DNA from: an uncultured Lachnospiraceae bacterium
Lineage (GTDB): Bacteria; Bacillota; Clostridia; Lachnospirales; Lachnospiraceae
Direction: 5' to 3'
DNA length: 64,000 bases
Assembly: GCA_947178145.1 (NCBI GenBank)
Contig: CAMWXE010000001.1
Location: 1-64,000 of the forward strand
The position numbers and the translations under genes were made by a program. Shown one piece after another: positions 10,891 to 21,153 of this stretch. Each line of letters begins with the position of its first letter. The first letter of the stretch is position 1. The notes under the pieces are model-generated. The model did no database searches, was not told the DNA's origin, and worked only from the letters and a program-made list of their open reading frames with translations.

Positions 10891-11643
10891 TCAGGCAGAT
10901 GTGTCTTTTCTTATATAATCTATATTATCTGCTGAGAATTTCACCGCTTCCTGCACTTCTGCCTCCGTGATGCCGAGCTCGTCCGCCACCTCTTTTGCCG
11001 TGACTTTCCTGTACAGCGTTTCATACAGTTCCTTTGCCTTATCATTGACCTCGTTCACTCTGTTCAGCACACTCTCATCGATCTGGCGGTTATCAGAATC
11101 ATCGCTGATAAATTCTTCCATTGCATCCATAATCATCCTGCCAATAAATCCTTCTACCTCATCGATGCCCTCTACACACTCCAACAGGGTCACAGCAGAG
11201 GCGGCCGCAACATTTCCCTCTCCAATCAGATCTTCCACAAGTGCACCCTGACCTGCATAAAGCTTGGAAATTTCTACTACCTGTGGCAAAAAAATCTCCA
11301 CAAGCCGCGCCTGTGCATCGCTATCGCCTGCAAGTGCCGACATCATCACAGCCCGTTTTTCACCATCCGACACAGGCGGAAGTTCCTCTAACTCCTCCAG
11401 ATACATTTCCAGGAAATTGACATCATCGCCAGTCAGGTTCTCTTCCAAATCCCCTGGTTCATCGATACCAATATGATTTTTGCGAAAATATTCATGAATC
11501 AGCGCCAGCTTCCCATCATCCAACTGCCATTCGTCAAACGCCTCATTAATCTGGTCGCTTGTGAGCATATTCCCCTGAAGTCTCGCTGTATCCCTTAACT
11601 CCTCCAGCAAATTTGCAAAATTTATCTGATTTAATTCCATCAT
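10891..11643 (-). CDS. Sigma-70-like protein, degenerate, without an evident region 4
   Basis: N-term LTSDQINEAFDEW resembles region 1.1; ARLVEIFLPQVVEISKLYAGQGALVEDLIGEGNVAAASAV resembles region 2; VTAKEVADELGITEAEVQEAV resembles region 3. Confidence 0.7.
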   Translation of the reverse strand: MMELNQINFANLLEELRDTARLQGNMLTSDQINEAFDEWQLDDGKLALIHEYFRKNHIGIDEPGDLEENLTGDDVNFLEMYLEELEELPPVSDGEKRAVMMSALAGDSDAQARLVEIFLPQVVEISKLYAGQGALVEDLIGEGNVAAASAVTLLECVEGIDEVEGFIGRMIMDAMEEFISDDSDNRQIDESVLNRVNEVNDKAKELYETLYRKVTAKEVADELGITEAEVQEAVKFSADNIDYIRKDTSA

Positions 11644-11661
11644 ATCATGCTGTCCCTTCTG

Positions 11662-12543
11662 TCATTTCACATGTGTATGTGTAAAAAGATGATCCTGGCA
11701 GTACTCATAATTTCCATTGCATTTGGAGCAAAAACGAAATTCTGCATCAGGATTATCCTCGCTGTTTTTACCACAGATCGCGCATTTGTGCTTTGACACG
11801 CTGACTGGTTTGGCCCGTTTCACTTCTCTGCTGTATTCATGGCGTCTCCTCACCTGCCGCGGCGACATACGCATGCCTAACCCACTTCTAGTCATCAGGA
11901 AAAACACGACAAAGTTGAGAAGCGATGCGCCAATAACAATCTTCCCAATGATATCACTCTGCAAAAACTGTACCACCAAAAGCGCACCATACGCAATTCC
12001 CATCCACTTCACCTTGATGGGAATGATGAACATCAGCAATACCTGTATCTCCGGAAAGGTCGCCGCAAATCCCAAAAAGATAGACATATTGACAAAATAG
12101 GTGCTGAAGCTGTGCGCCACAAGACGGAAATAGGTCGTTGAACCATATGTTTCCCGCAGTGCATAGGAATAGAATGCCGGCATATAGCTGATTCCCATGA
12201 TCAGAAAGCTTCCCAGTATCGTAAAGAGCATTCCCATAAAAAGATACACATTGTAATAGAAGGTTCCCCATGTCCGCTCAAGATTCGTTCCCACAGAATA
12301 GTAAAACATAAGCATCACTATCGTAAACAAATCAAAGCTTGACGGTGGAATAATAACCCATGTGACAAGCCTCCAGATCTGCCCATGGAGTATCAGATAC
12401 GGATTCAGTGTCAGGAAATCCATGACCGCCGGACTGATAAACTCCAGTATATATCCGAGCACATACCCCAATATCAAATATAATGAGAGATTGGGTATCG
12501 CATATTTCCCCAGCTTCCGCTCCATTTTGTTCAGAAAATTCAT
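11662..12543 (-). CDS. Rhomboid-like membrane protein with C-terminal Cys-rich zinc-ribbon-like motif
   Basis: Multiple TM segments, GQIWRLVTWV and GTNLERTWGTFYYNVY; C-term CAICGKN...FCSKCNGNYEYCQDHLFTH. Confidence 0.65.
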   Translation of the reverse strand: MNFLNKMERKLGKYAIPNLSLYLILGYVLGYILEFISPAVMDFLTLNPYLILHGQIWRLVTWVIIPPSSFDLFTIVMLMFYYSVGTNLERTWGTFYYNVYLFMGMLFTILGSFLIMGISYMPAFYSYALRETYGSTTYFRLVAHSFSTYFVNMSIFLGFAATFPEIQVLLMFIIPIKVKWMGIAYGALLVVQFLQSDIIGKIVIGASLLNFVVFFLMTRSGLGMRMSPRQVRRRHEYSREVKRAKPVSVSKHKCAICGKNSEDNPDAEFRFCSKCNGNYEYCQDHLFTHTHVK

Positions 12544-12787
12544 AATTTCACATTCCTGCCTTTCACCTTTAAAATAAACTCGTTATTCCAGTATAACATT
12601 CACCACAAAAAATGTAAACCAATCTAAATTTATCCAAATGAAATATTATATTTTTTTTAGATTTGCAGGTATTATTCCCATCTGTTCTTTCATACATATA
12701 TAACAATTTAAAATCGATAGCAAACCTTTTTCGTAAGATTTTCCAAAAAAGTATAAAGTTTTCAACAACTTTTAATCAACTGTTTTA

Positions 12788-12816
12788 TTGCGTTTTAGAA
12801 AACACTGTCGTATAAT
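12788..12816 (+). promoter_or_regulatory. Sigma-A-type promoter for the activase gene
   Basis: TTGCGT - 17 nt - TATAAT in the divergent intergenic region. Confidence 0.7.
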
Positions 12817-12822
12817 AGCAAA

Positions 12823-12850
12823 TGTACGTTGAATGAGTCGAATTGTACGT
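12823..12850 (+). promoter_or_regulatory. Candidate operator: TGTACGT direct repeat
   Basis: TGTACGT at 12823 and 12844, 21 bp apart (two helical turns), just downstream of the -10. Confidence 0.3.
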
Positions 12851-12886
12851 ATTGTGTTTTAACGATAGAAAGGCATGGTTATTTTC

Positions 12887-15800
12887 ATGAATAAAAATAA
12901 GGAATTCTATACACTTGGAATCGATATTGGTTCCACCACTGTAAAAGTGGCAATATTAGACGCAGAACACACTCTGCTCTTCTCTGATTACCAGCGGCAC
13001 TACGCCAATATCCGTGAGACGCTTTCCTCGCTTTTGCAAGATGCATACACGAAGCTTGGCAATCTGACGCTGCATCCCATGATCACGGGTTCCGGCGGAC
13101 TGACGCTCGCGAACCATTTAGGTGTACCATTTGTACAGGAGGTAATCGCAGTATCCACCTCCTTGCAGGAACTTGCTCCCAAGACAGATGTCGCGATCGA
13201 ACTTGGCGGCGAAGACGCTAAAATCATCTATTTTGAAGGCGGCAACGTAGAACAGCGCATGAATGGGATCTGTGCGGGCGGCACAGGCTCTTTTATTGAC
13301 CAGATGGCCTCCCTGATTCAGACGGACGCTTCCGGTCTCAATGAATATGCAAAAAATTATCATTCTTTATATACTATTGCGGCGCGCTGCGGTGTGTTTG
13401 CAAAGACCGATATCCAGCCACTGATCAATGAAGGCGCCACAAAGGAGGATTTGTCAGCCTCTATTTTTCAGGCTGTGGTCAACCAGACAATCAGTGGACT
13501 TGCCTGCGGAAAGCCAATCCGTGGTCATGTAGCCTTTTTGGGCGGTCCGCTTCATTTCCTGTCAGAGCTCAAGGCTGCGTTTATCCGCACCTTAAAGCTT
13601 GATGAGGAGCATATTATTGACACCGCAAATTCCCATCTTTTCGCAGCGATTGGCTCCGCTCTCAACGCCAAAGAGGAAGTTTACTTCTCCATGTCTGAGA
13701 TGGTTGATAAGCTTTCTTCCGATATTAAAATGGAGTTTGAAGTTGCCCGGATGGAACCTTTGTTTTCTGACGAAAAAGATTACGAAAGCTTCCAGTCAAG
13801 ACACGGCTCACACCATGTAAAAAACGCAAAGCTTGCAGAGTATCACGGCAAATGTTTTCTTGGAATCGATGCCGGCTCCACCACAACAAAAATTGCAGTG
13901 GTTGCAGAGGACGGTACACTGCTGTACTCTTTCTACAGCAACAATAACGGCAGTCCGCTGAATACCGCTATTTCCTCGATTCAGGAAATCTATCGTCTGC
14001 TTCCTGCGGATGCCACGATTGTGCACTCCTGCTCTACAGGCTACGGAGAAGCTCTTTTTAAAGCCGCTTTTATGCTCGATGAGGGAGAAGTCGAGACGGT
14101 GGCTCACTACTATGCTGCTGCCTTCTTCAATCCTGATGTCGATTGTATTATCGATATTGGCGGACAGGATATGAAGTGTATCAAGATTAAGAACCAGACT
14201 GTCGACTCTGTACAGCTCAACGAGGCTTGTTCCTCCGGGTGCGGTTCTTTCATTGAAACGTTCGCAAAATCATTAAATTACAGCGTACAGGACTTTGCGA
14301 GGGCTGCTCTTTTTGCAAAGCACCCGATTGACCTTGGCACCCGCTGTACTGTATTTATGAACTCTAAGGTAAAACAGGCGCAAAAAGAAGGCGCTGAGGT
14401 GTCGGATATCTCAGCGGGTCTTGCTTATTCTGTCATCAAAAATGCCCTGTTCAAGGTCATCAAAGTGTCCGATGCAAGCGAACTTGGCAAGAATATCGTC
14501 GTGCAAGGCGGTACTTTCTACAATGATGCTGTCCTTCGCAGCTTTGAGAAAATTGCCGGCTGCGAGGTAATCAGACCTGATATTGCGGGCATTATGGGCG
14601 CTTTTGGCGCTGCCCTGATCGCAAGGGAGCGCTATCAGGCTGCCCCGGAAAGCACCACCACAATGCTCACTATCGACCAGATTAATGAGCTTGCATTCAC
14701 CACTTCACTGGTAAAATGCAAGGGCTGTACAAACTCCTGCCGCCTGACAGTCAACAAGTTCTCTGACGGCAGAAGCTACATATCCGGCAACCGCTGTGAG
14801 CGTGGTCTTGGAAAAGCCAAAACCGACAACAACATACCAAACCTCTTTGCGTACAAGCTGAAACGAATGTTTTCCTATGAACCGCTTTCCGATGCAGAGG
14901 CTGTTCGCGGGCGTGTCGGCATTCCAAGAGTTCTGAATATGTACGAGAATTATCCGTTCTGGTTCACTCTGTTTACGAAGTTGAAATACCAGGTTGTACT
15001 CTCACCATTGTCCAACAGAAAGATCTATGAAATGGGAATCGAGTCCATTCCGAGTGAGTCGGAGTGTTATCCCGCCAAGCTCGCACATGGCCATGTAGAG
15101 TGGCTGATTCAGCAAAATGTTGACTTTATCTTCTATCCGGCTCTGTTTTATGAGCGAAATGAGTTTGACGAGGCAAACAACCATTACAATTGTCCTATTG
15201 TAACATCGTATTCAGAAAACATCAAAAATAACGTAGAAGCAATCGGACGCGGCGAGGTTGTGTTTAAAAATCCATTTATGTCCTTCCGGGAGCCATCCTT
15301 AATCGTACAGTCCTTAGCAAAAGAGTTCCCTGACCTTCCTGCTGACGAGCTCAAAGAGGCTGTCGATGCGGCATGGAAGGAGCTTGACAATGTGCGTCAG
15401 GATATGTGCAAAAAAGGGGAGGAAGTGATTGACTACCTCGAGCGGAATCATGCGCGCGGTATTGTGCTTGCAGGCCGTCCATACCATATTGATCCCGAGA
15501 TTAACCATGGTATTCCGGAGTTGATCAACTCGTATGGTATTGCTGTCCTCACAGAGGACGCGGTATCACATCTCGCAAAGCCGGAGCGCCCCCTGATTGT
15601 GTCCGACCAGTGGATGTACCACTCAAGGCTTTACGCTGCCGCAAGCTATGTCAAGACGCGCGATGACCTGGATCTGATCCAGCTCAACTCGTTTGGCTGC
15701 GGACTGGATGCTGTCACGACGGACCAGGTCAATGATATTCTGTCAGGTTCTGGCAAAATTTATACCTGTCTGAAGATTGACGAAGTAAACAATCTCGGTG

Positions 15801-17245
15801 CTGCGCGAATCCGTATCCGTTCGCTTCTGTCTGCGATCCGCGTGCGCGAACAGCGTCACCAGGAGCGGGAAATTCACTCAAGCCGCATGAACAGAGTGAT
15901 CTTTACAAAAGAAATGCGCAAGAATTACACCATATTGTGTCCTCAGATGTCACCGATTCACTTTGATCTTTTGGAGCCGACATTCCGAAGATGCGGTTAC
16001 AACCTGGTCGTGCTGAACAATGACAACAGGGGCAGTATCGATATGGGACTCAAATATGTCAACAATGATGCCTGCTACCCGTCTTTGCTGGTAGTTGGAC
16101 AGATTATGGAAGCTGTGTTATCAGGTCAGTATGATACGGACCATCTCGCAGTCGTGATGTCACAGACCGGCGGTGGCTGCCGTGCCACAAACTACATCGG
16201 ATTTATCCGCCGCGCCCTGGAAAAGGCTGGTTACCAGCACATTCCGGTCATCTCAATCAATTTGTCGAAGTTGGAGAGCAATCCAGGCTTCAAGCTTACA
16301 CCGATGCTGCTGCTTCGCGCCGTATACGCTGTAAACTTTGGGGATATCTTTATGCGATGTGTATACAGAATGCGTCCTTATGAGACTGTTCCTGGTTCCG
16401 TAGAAGCAGTTCATCAGAAATGGATTAAAAAGTGCTGCGATTTCCTTGGACGCAAATACTTATCCTTTAACACCTATAAGAAAATGTGCCGTGAAATGAT
16501 TGCCGAGTTTGACGCAATCCCTGTACTCGATATCAAAAAGCCGCGTGTCGGAGTGGTCGGTGAGATTCTCGTGAAATTCTCTCCTGCAGCGAATAACCGG
16601 CTTGTGGAACTTCTCGAGCACGAGGGCGCAGAGGCAGTCGTACCTGACTTGATGGATTTTATGTTCTACTGCTTCTACAACCAGTTATACAAAGCTGAAA
16701 ATCTTGGCACCAGCAAAAAAGCTGCGGACATCAGCAGACTCGGCATCAAAGCAATCCAGATGTTGAGAAAGCCGATGTGCGAAGCCTTCACCGCAAGCGA
16801 GCACTTCATCCCGCCTGCTGATATCTATGAGACAGCCCGTCATGCTGAAGAGATTGTCTCTATTGGCAATCAGACCGGGGAAGGATGGTTCCTCACTGGC
16901 GAGATGCTTGAGTTAATCAATACCGACACGCCAAATATCGTGTGTACACAGCCCTTTGGCTGTCTGCCAAACCATGTTGTCGGCAAAGGTGTCATCAAAG
17001 AGCTTCGGAAGCGCCACCCGGAGGCAAACATTGTCGCCATAGATTATGACCCAGGCGCCTCCGAGGTCAATCAGCTCAACCGTATCAAGCTGATGCTCTC
17101 CACCGCGCAGAAGAACCTGAACAAAGCTATGGAAGCTGCGGAAGCCGAGAAAAAAGCTGTGGAACAGGAAACCAAGAAAAAGGCTTCCCGAAAAAAGCAC
17201 TCAAAAAACAGCAAAAAGAACAATGCAAAAAACAAATCTGCTTAG
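12887..17245 (+). CDS. Acyl-CoA dehydratase activase-related protein (two BcrAD/BadFG ATPase modules plus DUF2229/HgdB-like C-terminal half)
   Basis: Two [10 protein letters not shown] / [10 protein letters not shown] motifs, ELGGEDAK and [16 protein letters not shown]; about 1450 aa. Confidence 0.9.
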   Translation: MNKNKEFYTLGIDIGSTTVKVAILDAEHTLLFSDYQRHYANIRETLSSLLQDAYTKLGNLTLHPMITGSGGLTLANHLGVPFVQEVIAVSTSLQELAPKTDVAIELGGEDAKIIYFEGGNVEQRMNGICAGGTGSFIDQMASLIQTDASGLNEYAKNYHSLYTIAARCGVFAKTDIQPLINEGATKEDLSASIFQAVVNQTISGLACGKPIRGHVAFLGGPLHFLSELKAAFIRTLKLDEEHIIDTANSHLFAAIGSALNAKEEVYFSMSEMVDKLSSDIKMEFEVARMEPLFSDEKDYESFQSRHGSHHVKNAKLAEYHGKCFLGIDAGSTTTKIAVVAEDGTLLYSFYSNNNGSPLNTAISSIQEIYRLLPADATIVHSCSTGYGEALFKAAFMLDEGEVETVAHYYAAAFFNPDVDCIIDIGGQDMKCIKIKNQTVDSVQLNEACSSGCGSFIETFAKSLNYSVQDFARAALFAKHPIDLGTRCTVFMNSKVKQAQKEGAEVSDISAGLAYSVIKNALFKVIKVSDASELGKNIVVQGGTFYNDAVLRSFEKIAGCEVIRPDIAGIMGAFGAALIARERYQAAPESTTTMLTIDQINELAFTTSLVKCKGCTNSCRLTVNKFSDGRSYISGNRCERGLGKAKTDNNIPNLFAYKLKRMFSYEPLSDAEAVRGRVGIPRVLNMYENYPFWFTLFTKLKYQVVLSPLSNRKIYEMGIESIPSESECYPAKLAHGHVEWLIQQNVDFIFYPALFYERNEFDEANNHYNCPIVTSYSENIKNNVEAIGRGEVVFKNPFMSFREPSLIVQSLAKEFPDLPADELKEAVDAAWKELDNVRQDMCKKGEEVIDYLERNHARGIVLAGRPYHIDPEINHGIPELINSYGIAVLTEDAVSHLAKPERPLIVSDQWMYHSRLYAAASYVKTRDDLDLIQLNSFGCGLDAVTTDQVNDILSGSGKIYTCLKIDEVNNLGAARIRIRSLLSAIRVREQRHQEREIHSSRMNRVIFTKEMRKNYTILCPQMSPIHFDLLEPTFRRCGYNLVVLNNDNRGSIDMGLKYVNNDACYPSLLVVGQIMEAVLSGQYDTDHLAVVMSQTGGGCRATNYIGFIRRALEKAGYQHIPVISINLSKLESNPGFKLTPMLLLRAVYAVNFGDIFMRCVYRMRPYETVPGSVEAVHQKWIKKCCDFLGRKYLSFNTYKKMCREMIAEFDAIPVLDIKKPRVGVVGEILVKFSPAANNRLVELLEHEGAEAVVPDLMDFMFYCFYNQLYKAENLGTSKKAADISRLGIKAIQMLRKPMCEAFTASEHFIPPADIYETARHAEEIVSIGNQTGEGWFLTGEMLELINTDTPNIVCTQPFGCLPNHVVGKGVIKELRKRHPEANIVAIDYDPGASEVNQLNRIKLMLSTAQKNLNKAMEAAEAEKKAVEQETKKKASRKKHSKNSKKNNAKNKSA

Positions 17246-17286
17246 CAATAAAAATACAGGGCTGTCAGCCCTGTATTTTTATTGCT
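17244..17286. terminator. Bidirectional terminator (perfect 20-bp palindrome)
   Basis: AGCAATAAAAATACAGGGCT-GTC-AGCCCTGTATTTTTATTGCT between convergent genes. Confidence 0.85.
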
Positions 17287-17839
17287 GTGTCGTTGTCTCT
17301 GGCTCCTCCTCCTGTACAGTCAAAGTGTCAATACTGTTTTCAAGAAAGTCTGTAACAGTATAGGAATCTGTTGTATACACAGTCTCCTGTTCCGACTCCA
17401 GACACAGGTAATAATCCCCTGTCAAATTATTGTAATCCCCAATAAGAACCATATACTCTGTTGTGCCATCCGATATTCGTATCGAAGCTGCAGGTTCGTC
17501 AAATCCGTACTGCGCGACATCTTCCACGTCCTCTATACGATTGGTGGAAGTCAGCGATACAAGTTTTCCAATCATACGTTCTATAATTGTTTCATCAACA
17601 ACAAGCGTCTTATCCTCATCATAAATCCACACATCATCCTGTCTGGTAAACTGACAGGTCCCGCTATCATTTGTAAAGGACAATTTGTTGACTGCCTCCT
17701 GATCCAATGTTGTAATTGAATAGCTTTGCGTCTCGCCAGCCGCTTCCTCTGTCGGTAATTCAAATACAAGTACCAGAGCCACAATGGCAAGAACCAGTAC
17801 CAGACACAGAATCATCAGCTGTTTTTTCTGCTTTTTCAT
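17279..17839 (-). CDS. DUF4340-like protein
   Basis: N-term TM, then SYSITTLDQEAVNKLSFTNDSGTCQFTRQDDVWIYDED; downstream of a GldG-like gene. Confidence 0.75.
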   Translation of the reverse strand: MKKQKKQLMILCLVLVLAIVALVLVFELPTEEAAGETQSYSITTLDQEAVNKLSFTNDSGTCQFTRQDDVWIYDEDKTLVVDETIIERMIGKLVSLTSTNRIEDVEDVAQYGFDEPAASIRISDGTTEYMVLIGDYNNLTGDYYLCLESEQETVYTTDSYTVTDFLENSIDTLTVQEEEPETTTQQ

Positions 17840-17841
17840 CT

Positions 17842-19956
17842 CTATCTCTTCCTCCTGTTCAGCCAGATTACGATACCGATGGTAATCAATGCAAGCGGCA
17901 CCACAACCACCATCACAACACCGAAGAATATCACATCCCCTGCCGAAACGGCCAGCATTTCCATCTGATAACTTTTTGCGGGAATGGATACACTTGTCTC
18001 ATGCTCTGCCATCGAACTCATAATATTCGAGAACAGTTTTTTGTTATTTCCCGACACTGCCATATCGATATTGTCCATAAACATACTGGCGCTCGAAAAT
18101 ACATATAGTACCGCACTATCATTTTCTGCCGCTTTCTCGGCCTTTACACCAATATATACCGGTCCCTCGATATCACCTTCCTCATATGTGTACATGGACG
18201 CATTTCCTATATTGGTCTTTACAAGAGAACTGTCAGACCCATACAGCAGCTTTGTATATATGATATCTTCTGCTTCCTCATCTGTTATTCCAATTCCCTG
18301 TGCAAACGGCGCAAGCAGATAGGTATACGCACCATTGAGCCCTTCTGTTTCTGATGCATATGCAACCTCGGGCAGCAGATATGTCGGTTCCTGATAATAA
18401 TGACTGCTGTCATTATCCACTACATACCCTTCCTGAAACGTCATGCCAAACTCTGCTAGGATCCGCTCAAGATTTGGAAACGCTATCCCATTGTAGTCTG
18501 TCGTAATCAGCACCTTGCCGCCCTTATTCAGATATGCGATTATCTTGTCTGCATCATCCTGTGAAAGATCCGACTCTGGCGCATGAATCAGCACGCACTC
18601 CGCATCTTCCGGTACTGCATCATAGTTCATGAGGTTGATTGTCTCACTCTCAATATTTTCCTTCTCAATCGCCGCCTGAAAGCCTGCGTCCAGCGTATAC
18701 TCATTGTGTCCGGCTATCATATATATTTTAGGCATATTATCACTGATACAATAGTCAATCGCGCTGGTAATCTGCCCTTCCGCGTCATATCCTGTAATAT
18801 TTTGCTGATACGTAGAATAGTCAAACTCTGTCTCGTACAAATCCTGATACGATATGATTTTATACCGTTTTCCACTTTCCACTATAATACTGTTCATTGT
18901 AATACTGCCTGCCGCATATTGATTGACAAACTGGGGATTTGCCACCGGGTCAATATATGTGATGCGAATATAGGGCGACGCATCTGCGTAACCTTTGAGC
19001 GTCTGTGCCACGGTTGTGTCCGCGCTGTTCTCATCCTGTATCACATAGATTTCAATATCCTCGTCAAGTGTCTTCAGAACATTCTGCGTCTGCTCTGTGA
19101 GTGTGTACATCTTGTTTGAAGTGATATCAAAATTGGTATAGTTCTTTGGAAGCCTGGACGCAATCAGATTGACAACTACAACAAGCGCAATCACAATGCA
19201 GACTGTGACAGAACTATAGGCTCCCATGGAAAAATTATGGACTGATACACTGTATCTGCGCTTTTGGATGGACTGAGCCGTCAGAAACAACATCAATACA
19301 ATCACACTGACAAAATATACCACAGACGTCATATCCAGTATACCGTAAGTCATATCCATAAATCGTTTCTGAAAATCAAAGACTGACAAAAACTGTGTCA
19401 ATATATTTCCAGTTGAAGAGATCAAATCTTCAATTCCTGCCATCATATAGGTCACAAACAGAATCGCAAATGACAATACCGCCGCAATCACCTGGCTTTC
19501 CGTGATGCTGGAGATAAACAAACCCACTGCTATACAGGTAAGTCCATACAGTACAAATGCCAGAATCACCACGCAGGACTCTCCCAGTGGCACTTCGCCG
19601 TAACGGCGTAAATATAACGGAACAGCGCACATCAGGATAACCGGAATCATAAAGATTGCCGCCATCGAAAGAAACTTTCCAACTACAATCTTCCCTACTG
19701 CAACCGGCGCTGTCAGAATCATCTGATCTGTCCGCTGCTTTCGCTCCTCCGCCAGTATCCTCATGGACAAAATCGGTATGGACAGCCAGAACAACAGAAG
19801 TATCGCGCTTAATGTATAAGCCAGATAAGGGATTCCGGATGCAAAATTGTATACAGTCGCATACAGTGCGAAAAAGAAAATCATAACTGCGATAAAGAGA
19901 AACCCGATCACAGAATGCATGTAGGACATAAACTCTTTCTTAAATATTGCTATCAT
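17842..19956 (-). CDS. ABC-2 type permease fused to GldG/ABC_transp_aux-like domain
   Basis: N-terminal multi-TM permease followed by a long extracytoplasmic GldG-like region and C-terminal TM. Confidence 0.85.
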   Translation of the reverse strand: MIAIFKKEFMSYMHSVIGFLFIAVMIFFFALYATVYNFASGIPYLAYTLSAILLLFWLSIPILSMRILAEERKQRTDQMILTAPVAVGKIVVGKFLSMAAIFMIPVILMCAVPLYLRRYGEVPLGESCVVILAFVLYGLTCIAVGLFISSITESQVIAAVLSFAILFVTYMMAGIEDLISSTGNILTQFLSVFDFQKRFMDMTYGILDMTSVVYFVSVIVLMLFLTAQSIQKRRYSVSVHNFSMGAYSSVTVCIVIALVVVVNLIASRLPKNYTNFDITSNKMYTLTEQTQNVLKTLDEDIEIYVIQDENSADTTVAQTLKGYADASPYIRITYIDPVANPQFVNQYAAGSITMNSIIVESGKRYKIISYQDLYETEFDYSTYQQNITGYDAEGQITSAIDYCISDNMPKIYMIAGHNEYTLDAGFQAAIEKENIESETINLMNYDAVPEDAECVLIHAPESDLSQDDADKIIAYLNKGGKVLITTDYNGIAFPNLERILAEFGMTFQEGYVVDNDSSHYYQEPTYLLPEVAYASETEGLNGAYTYLLAPFAQGIGITDEEAEDIIYTKLLYGSDSSLVKTNIGNASMYTYEEGDIEGPVYIGVKAEKAAENDSAVLYVFSSASMFMDNIDMAVSGNNKKLFSNIMSSMAEHETSVSIPAKSYQMEMLAVSAGDVIFFGVVMVVVVPLALITIGIVIWLNRRKR

Positions 19957-20944
19957 CGACTGATTCCTCCTCTTTTTCTATATTCTTGTTTTCCGTATCC
20001 TCGTGTTTTTCGTCTTCTCCAGTCAGCTCTAAAAATACATCCTCCAATGACCGTTCTTTGCGTGTCAGTTCCATGATTGGAAGTTTTGCATCATTTAATT
20101 GGTAAAACAGCGCTTCCCTGATATCCTCATTTCGCTGTATCTTTAAATCTACTGTAATACAGTCTTTCTCTTTTGATGCGCCAAAAGAATATCCTGTAAT
20201 CTGCGGATAGTCTTGCAGTACCCTCTCCAGACGTTCCTGTTCTCCCTTTACGCAGAGTGACATCTCGATGCCCCCTCGCAGCATTGTCATGAGTCCCTCC
20301 CGCGTGTCACTCGCAACTAATTTTCCTTTGGAAATAATCATAATATGGTCACACACTGCACTTACCTCTGACAGGATATGTGAACTCAATATCACTGTAT
20401 GCTTCTTGGCAAGTTCCCGCATCAGTTCCCGCATTTCGATCATCTGCTTTGGATCCAGACCAACGGTTGGTTCATCCAGAATTATAACCTCAGGATATCC
20501 TATCATCGCCTGTGCAAGCCCCACTCTCTGCTTATATCCTTTTGACAGATTCCTGATCAGTCTGCCGCTGACTTCCCCAATTCCTGTCTGCTCCATAATA
20601 CTCTCAATCTGCTCTATCCGCTCTGCTTTTGGCACCTTTTTCAACGCCGCAGCAAACTTTAAATACTCCCATACCGTCATATCGGTATAGACTGGCGGAA
20701 TCTCAGGCAGATATCCAACTGATTTTTTTGCTTTCTCTGGTTCTTTCAGCATGTCATAGCCGTTTATTGTAACAGTTCCTTCCGTGGCGGCAATATATCC
20801 CGTCATCATATTCATGGTAGTACTTTTGCCAGCCCCATTGGGTCCCAGAAAGCCGTAGATCATTCCCCTGTCAATATGAAACGACAAATGGTCTACCGCA
20901 ATGTGCTCCCCATACTTCTTTGTCAAGTTCTTCACTTCAATCAA
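19940..20944 (-). CDS. ABC transporter ATP-binding protein
   Basis: GPNGAGKST, LSKGYKQRVGLAQAM, VIILDEPTVGLDP. Confidence 0.95.
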   Translation of the reverse strand: MIEVKNLTKKYGEHIAVDHLSFHIDRGMIYGFLGPNGAGKSTTMNMMTGYIAATEGTVTINGYDMLKEPEKAKKSVGYLPEIPPVYTDMTVWEYLKFAAALKKVPKAERIEQIESIMEQTGIGEVSGRLIRNLSKGYKQRVGLAQAMIGYPEVIILDEPTVGLDPKQMIEMRELMRELAKKHTVILSSHILSEVSAVCDHIMIISKGKLVASDTREGLMTMLRGGIEMSLCVKGEQERLERVLQDYPQITGYSFGASKEKDCITVDLKIQRNEDIREALFYQLNDAKLPIMELTRKERSLEDVFLELTGEDEKHEDTENKNIEKEEESVDDSNI

Positions 20945-21100
20945 TTCATATTCCTCCCTGTTATCGATGCACCGATCTGTTCAAGTACATATAGAATTTA
21001 GACAATCCAATACACCAGACAGCCCATATAACATTCTATGGAAAAATCATGAAAAAAGTATGGAAAAAATGTGATAAAAGTGTGTTTAAAAATCTTACAA

Positions 21101-21138
21101 TAAAAAAGCTTTCCGAATCATTATCCGAAAAGCTTTTG
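21101..21138 (-). terminator. asnS terminator
   Basis: Minus strand AAGCTTTTCGGAT...ATTCGGAAAGCTTTTTT hairpin with T-run. Confidence 0.6.
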
Positions 21139-21153
21139 CATGAAATATTCATA

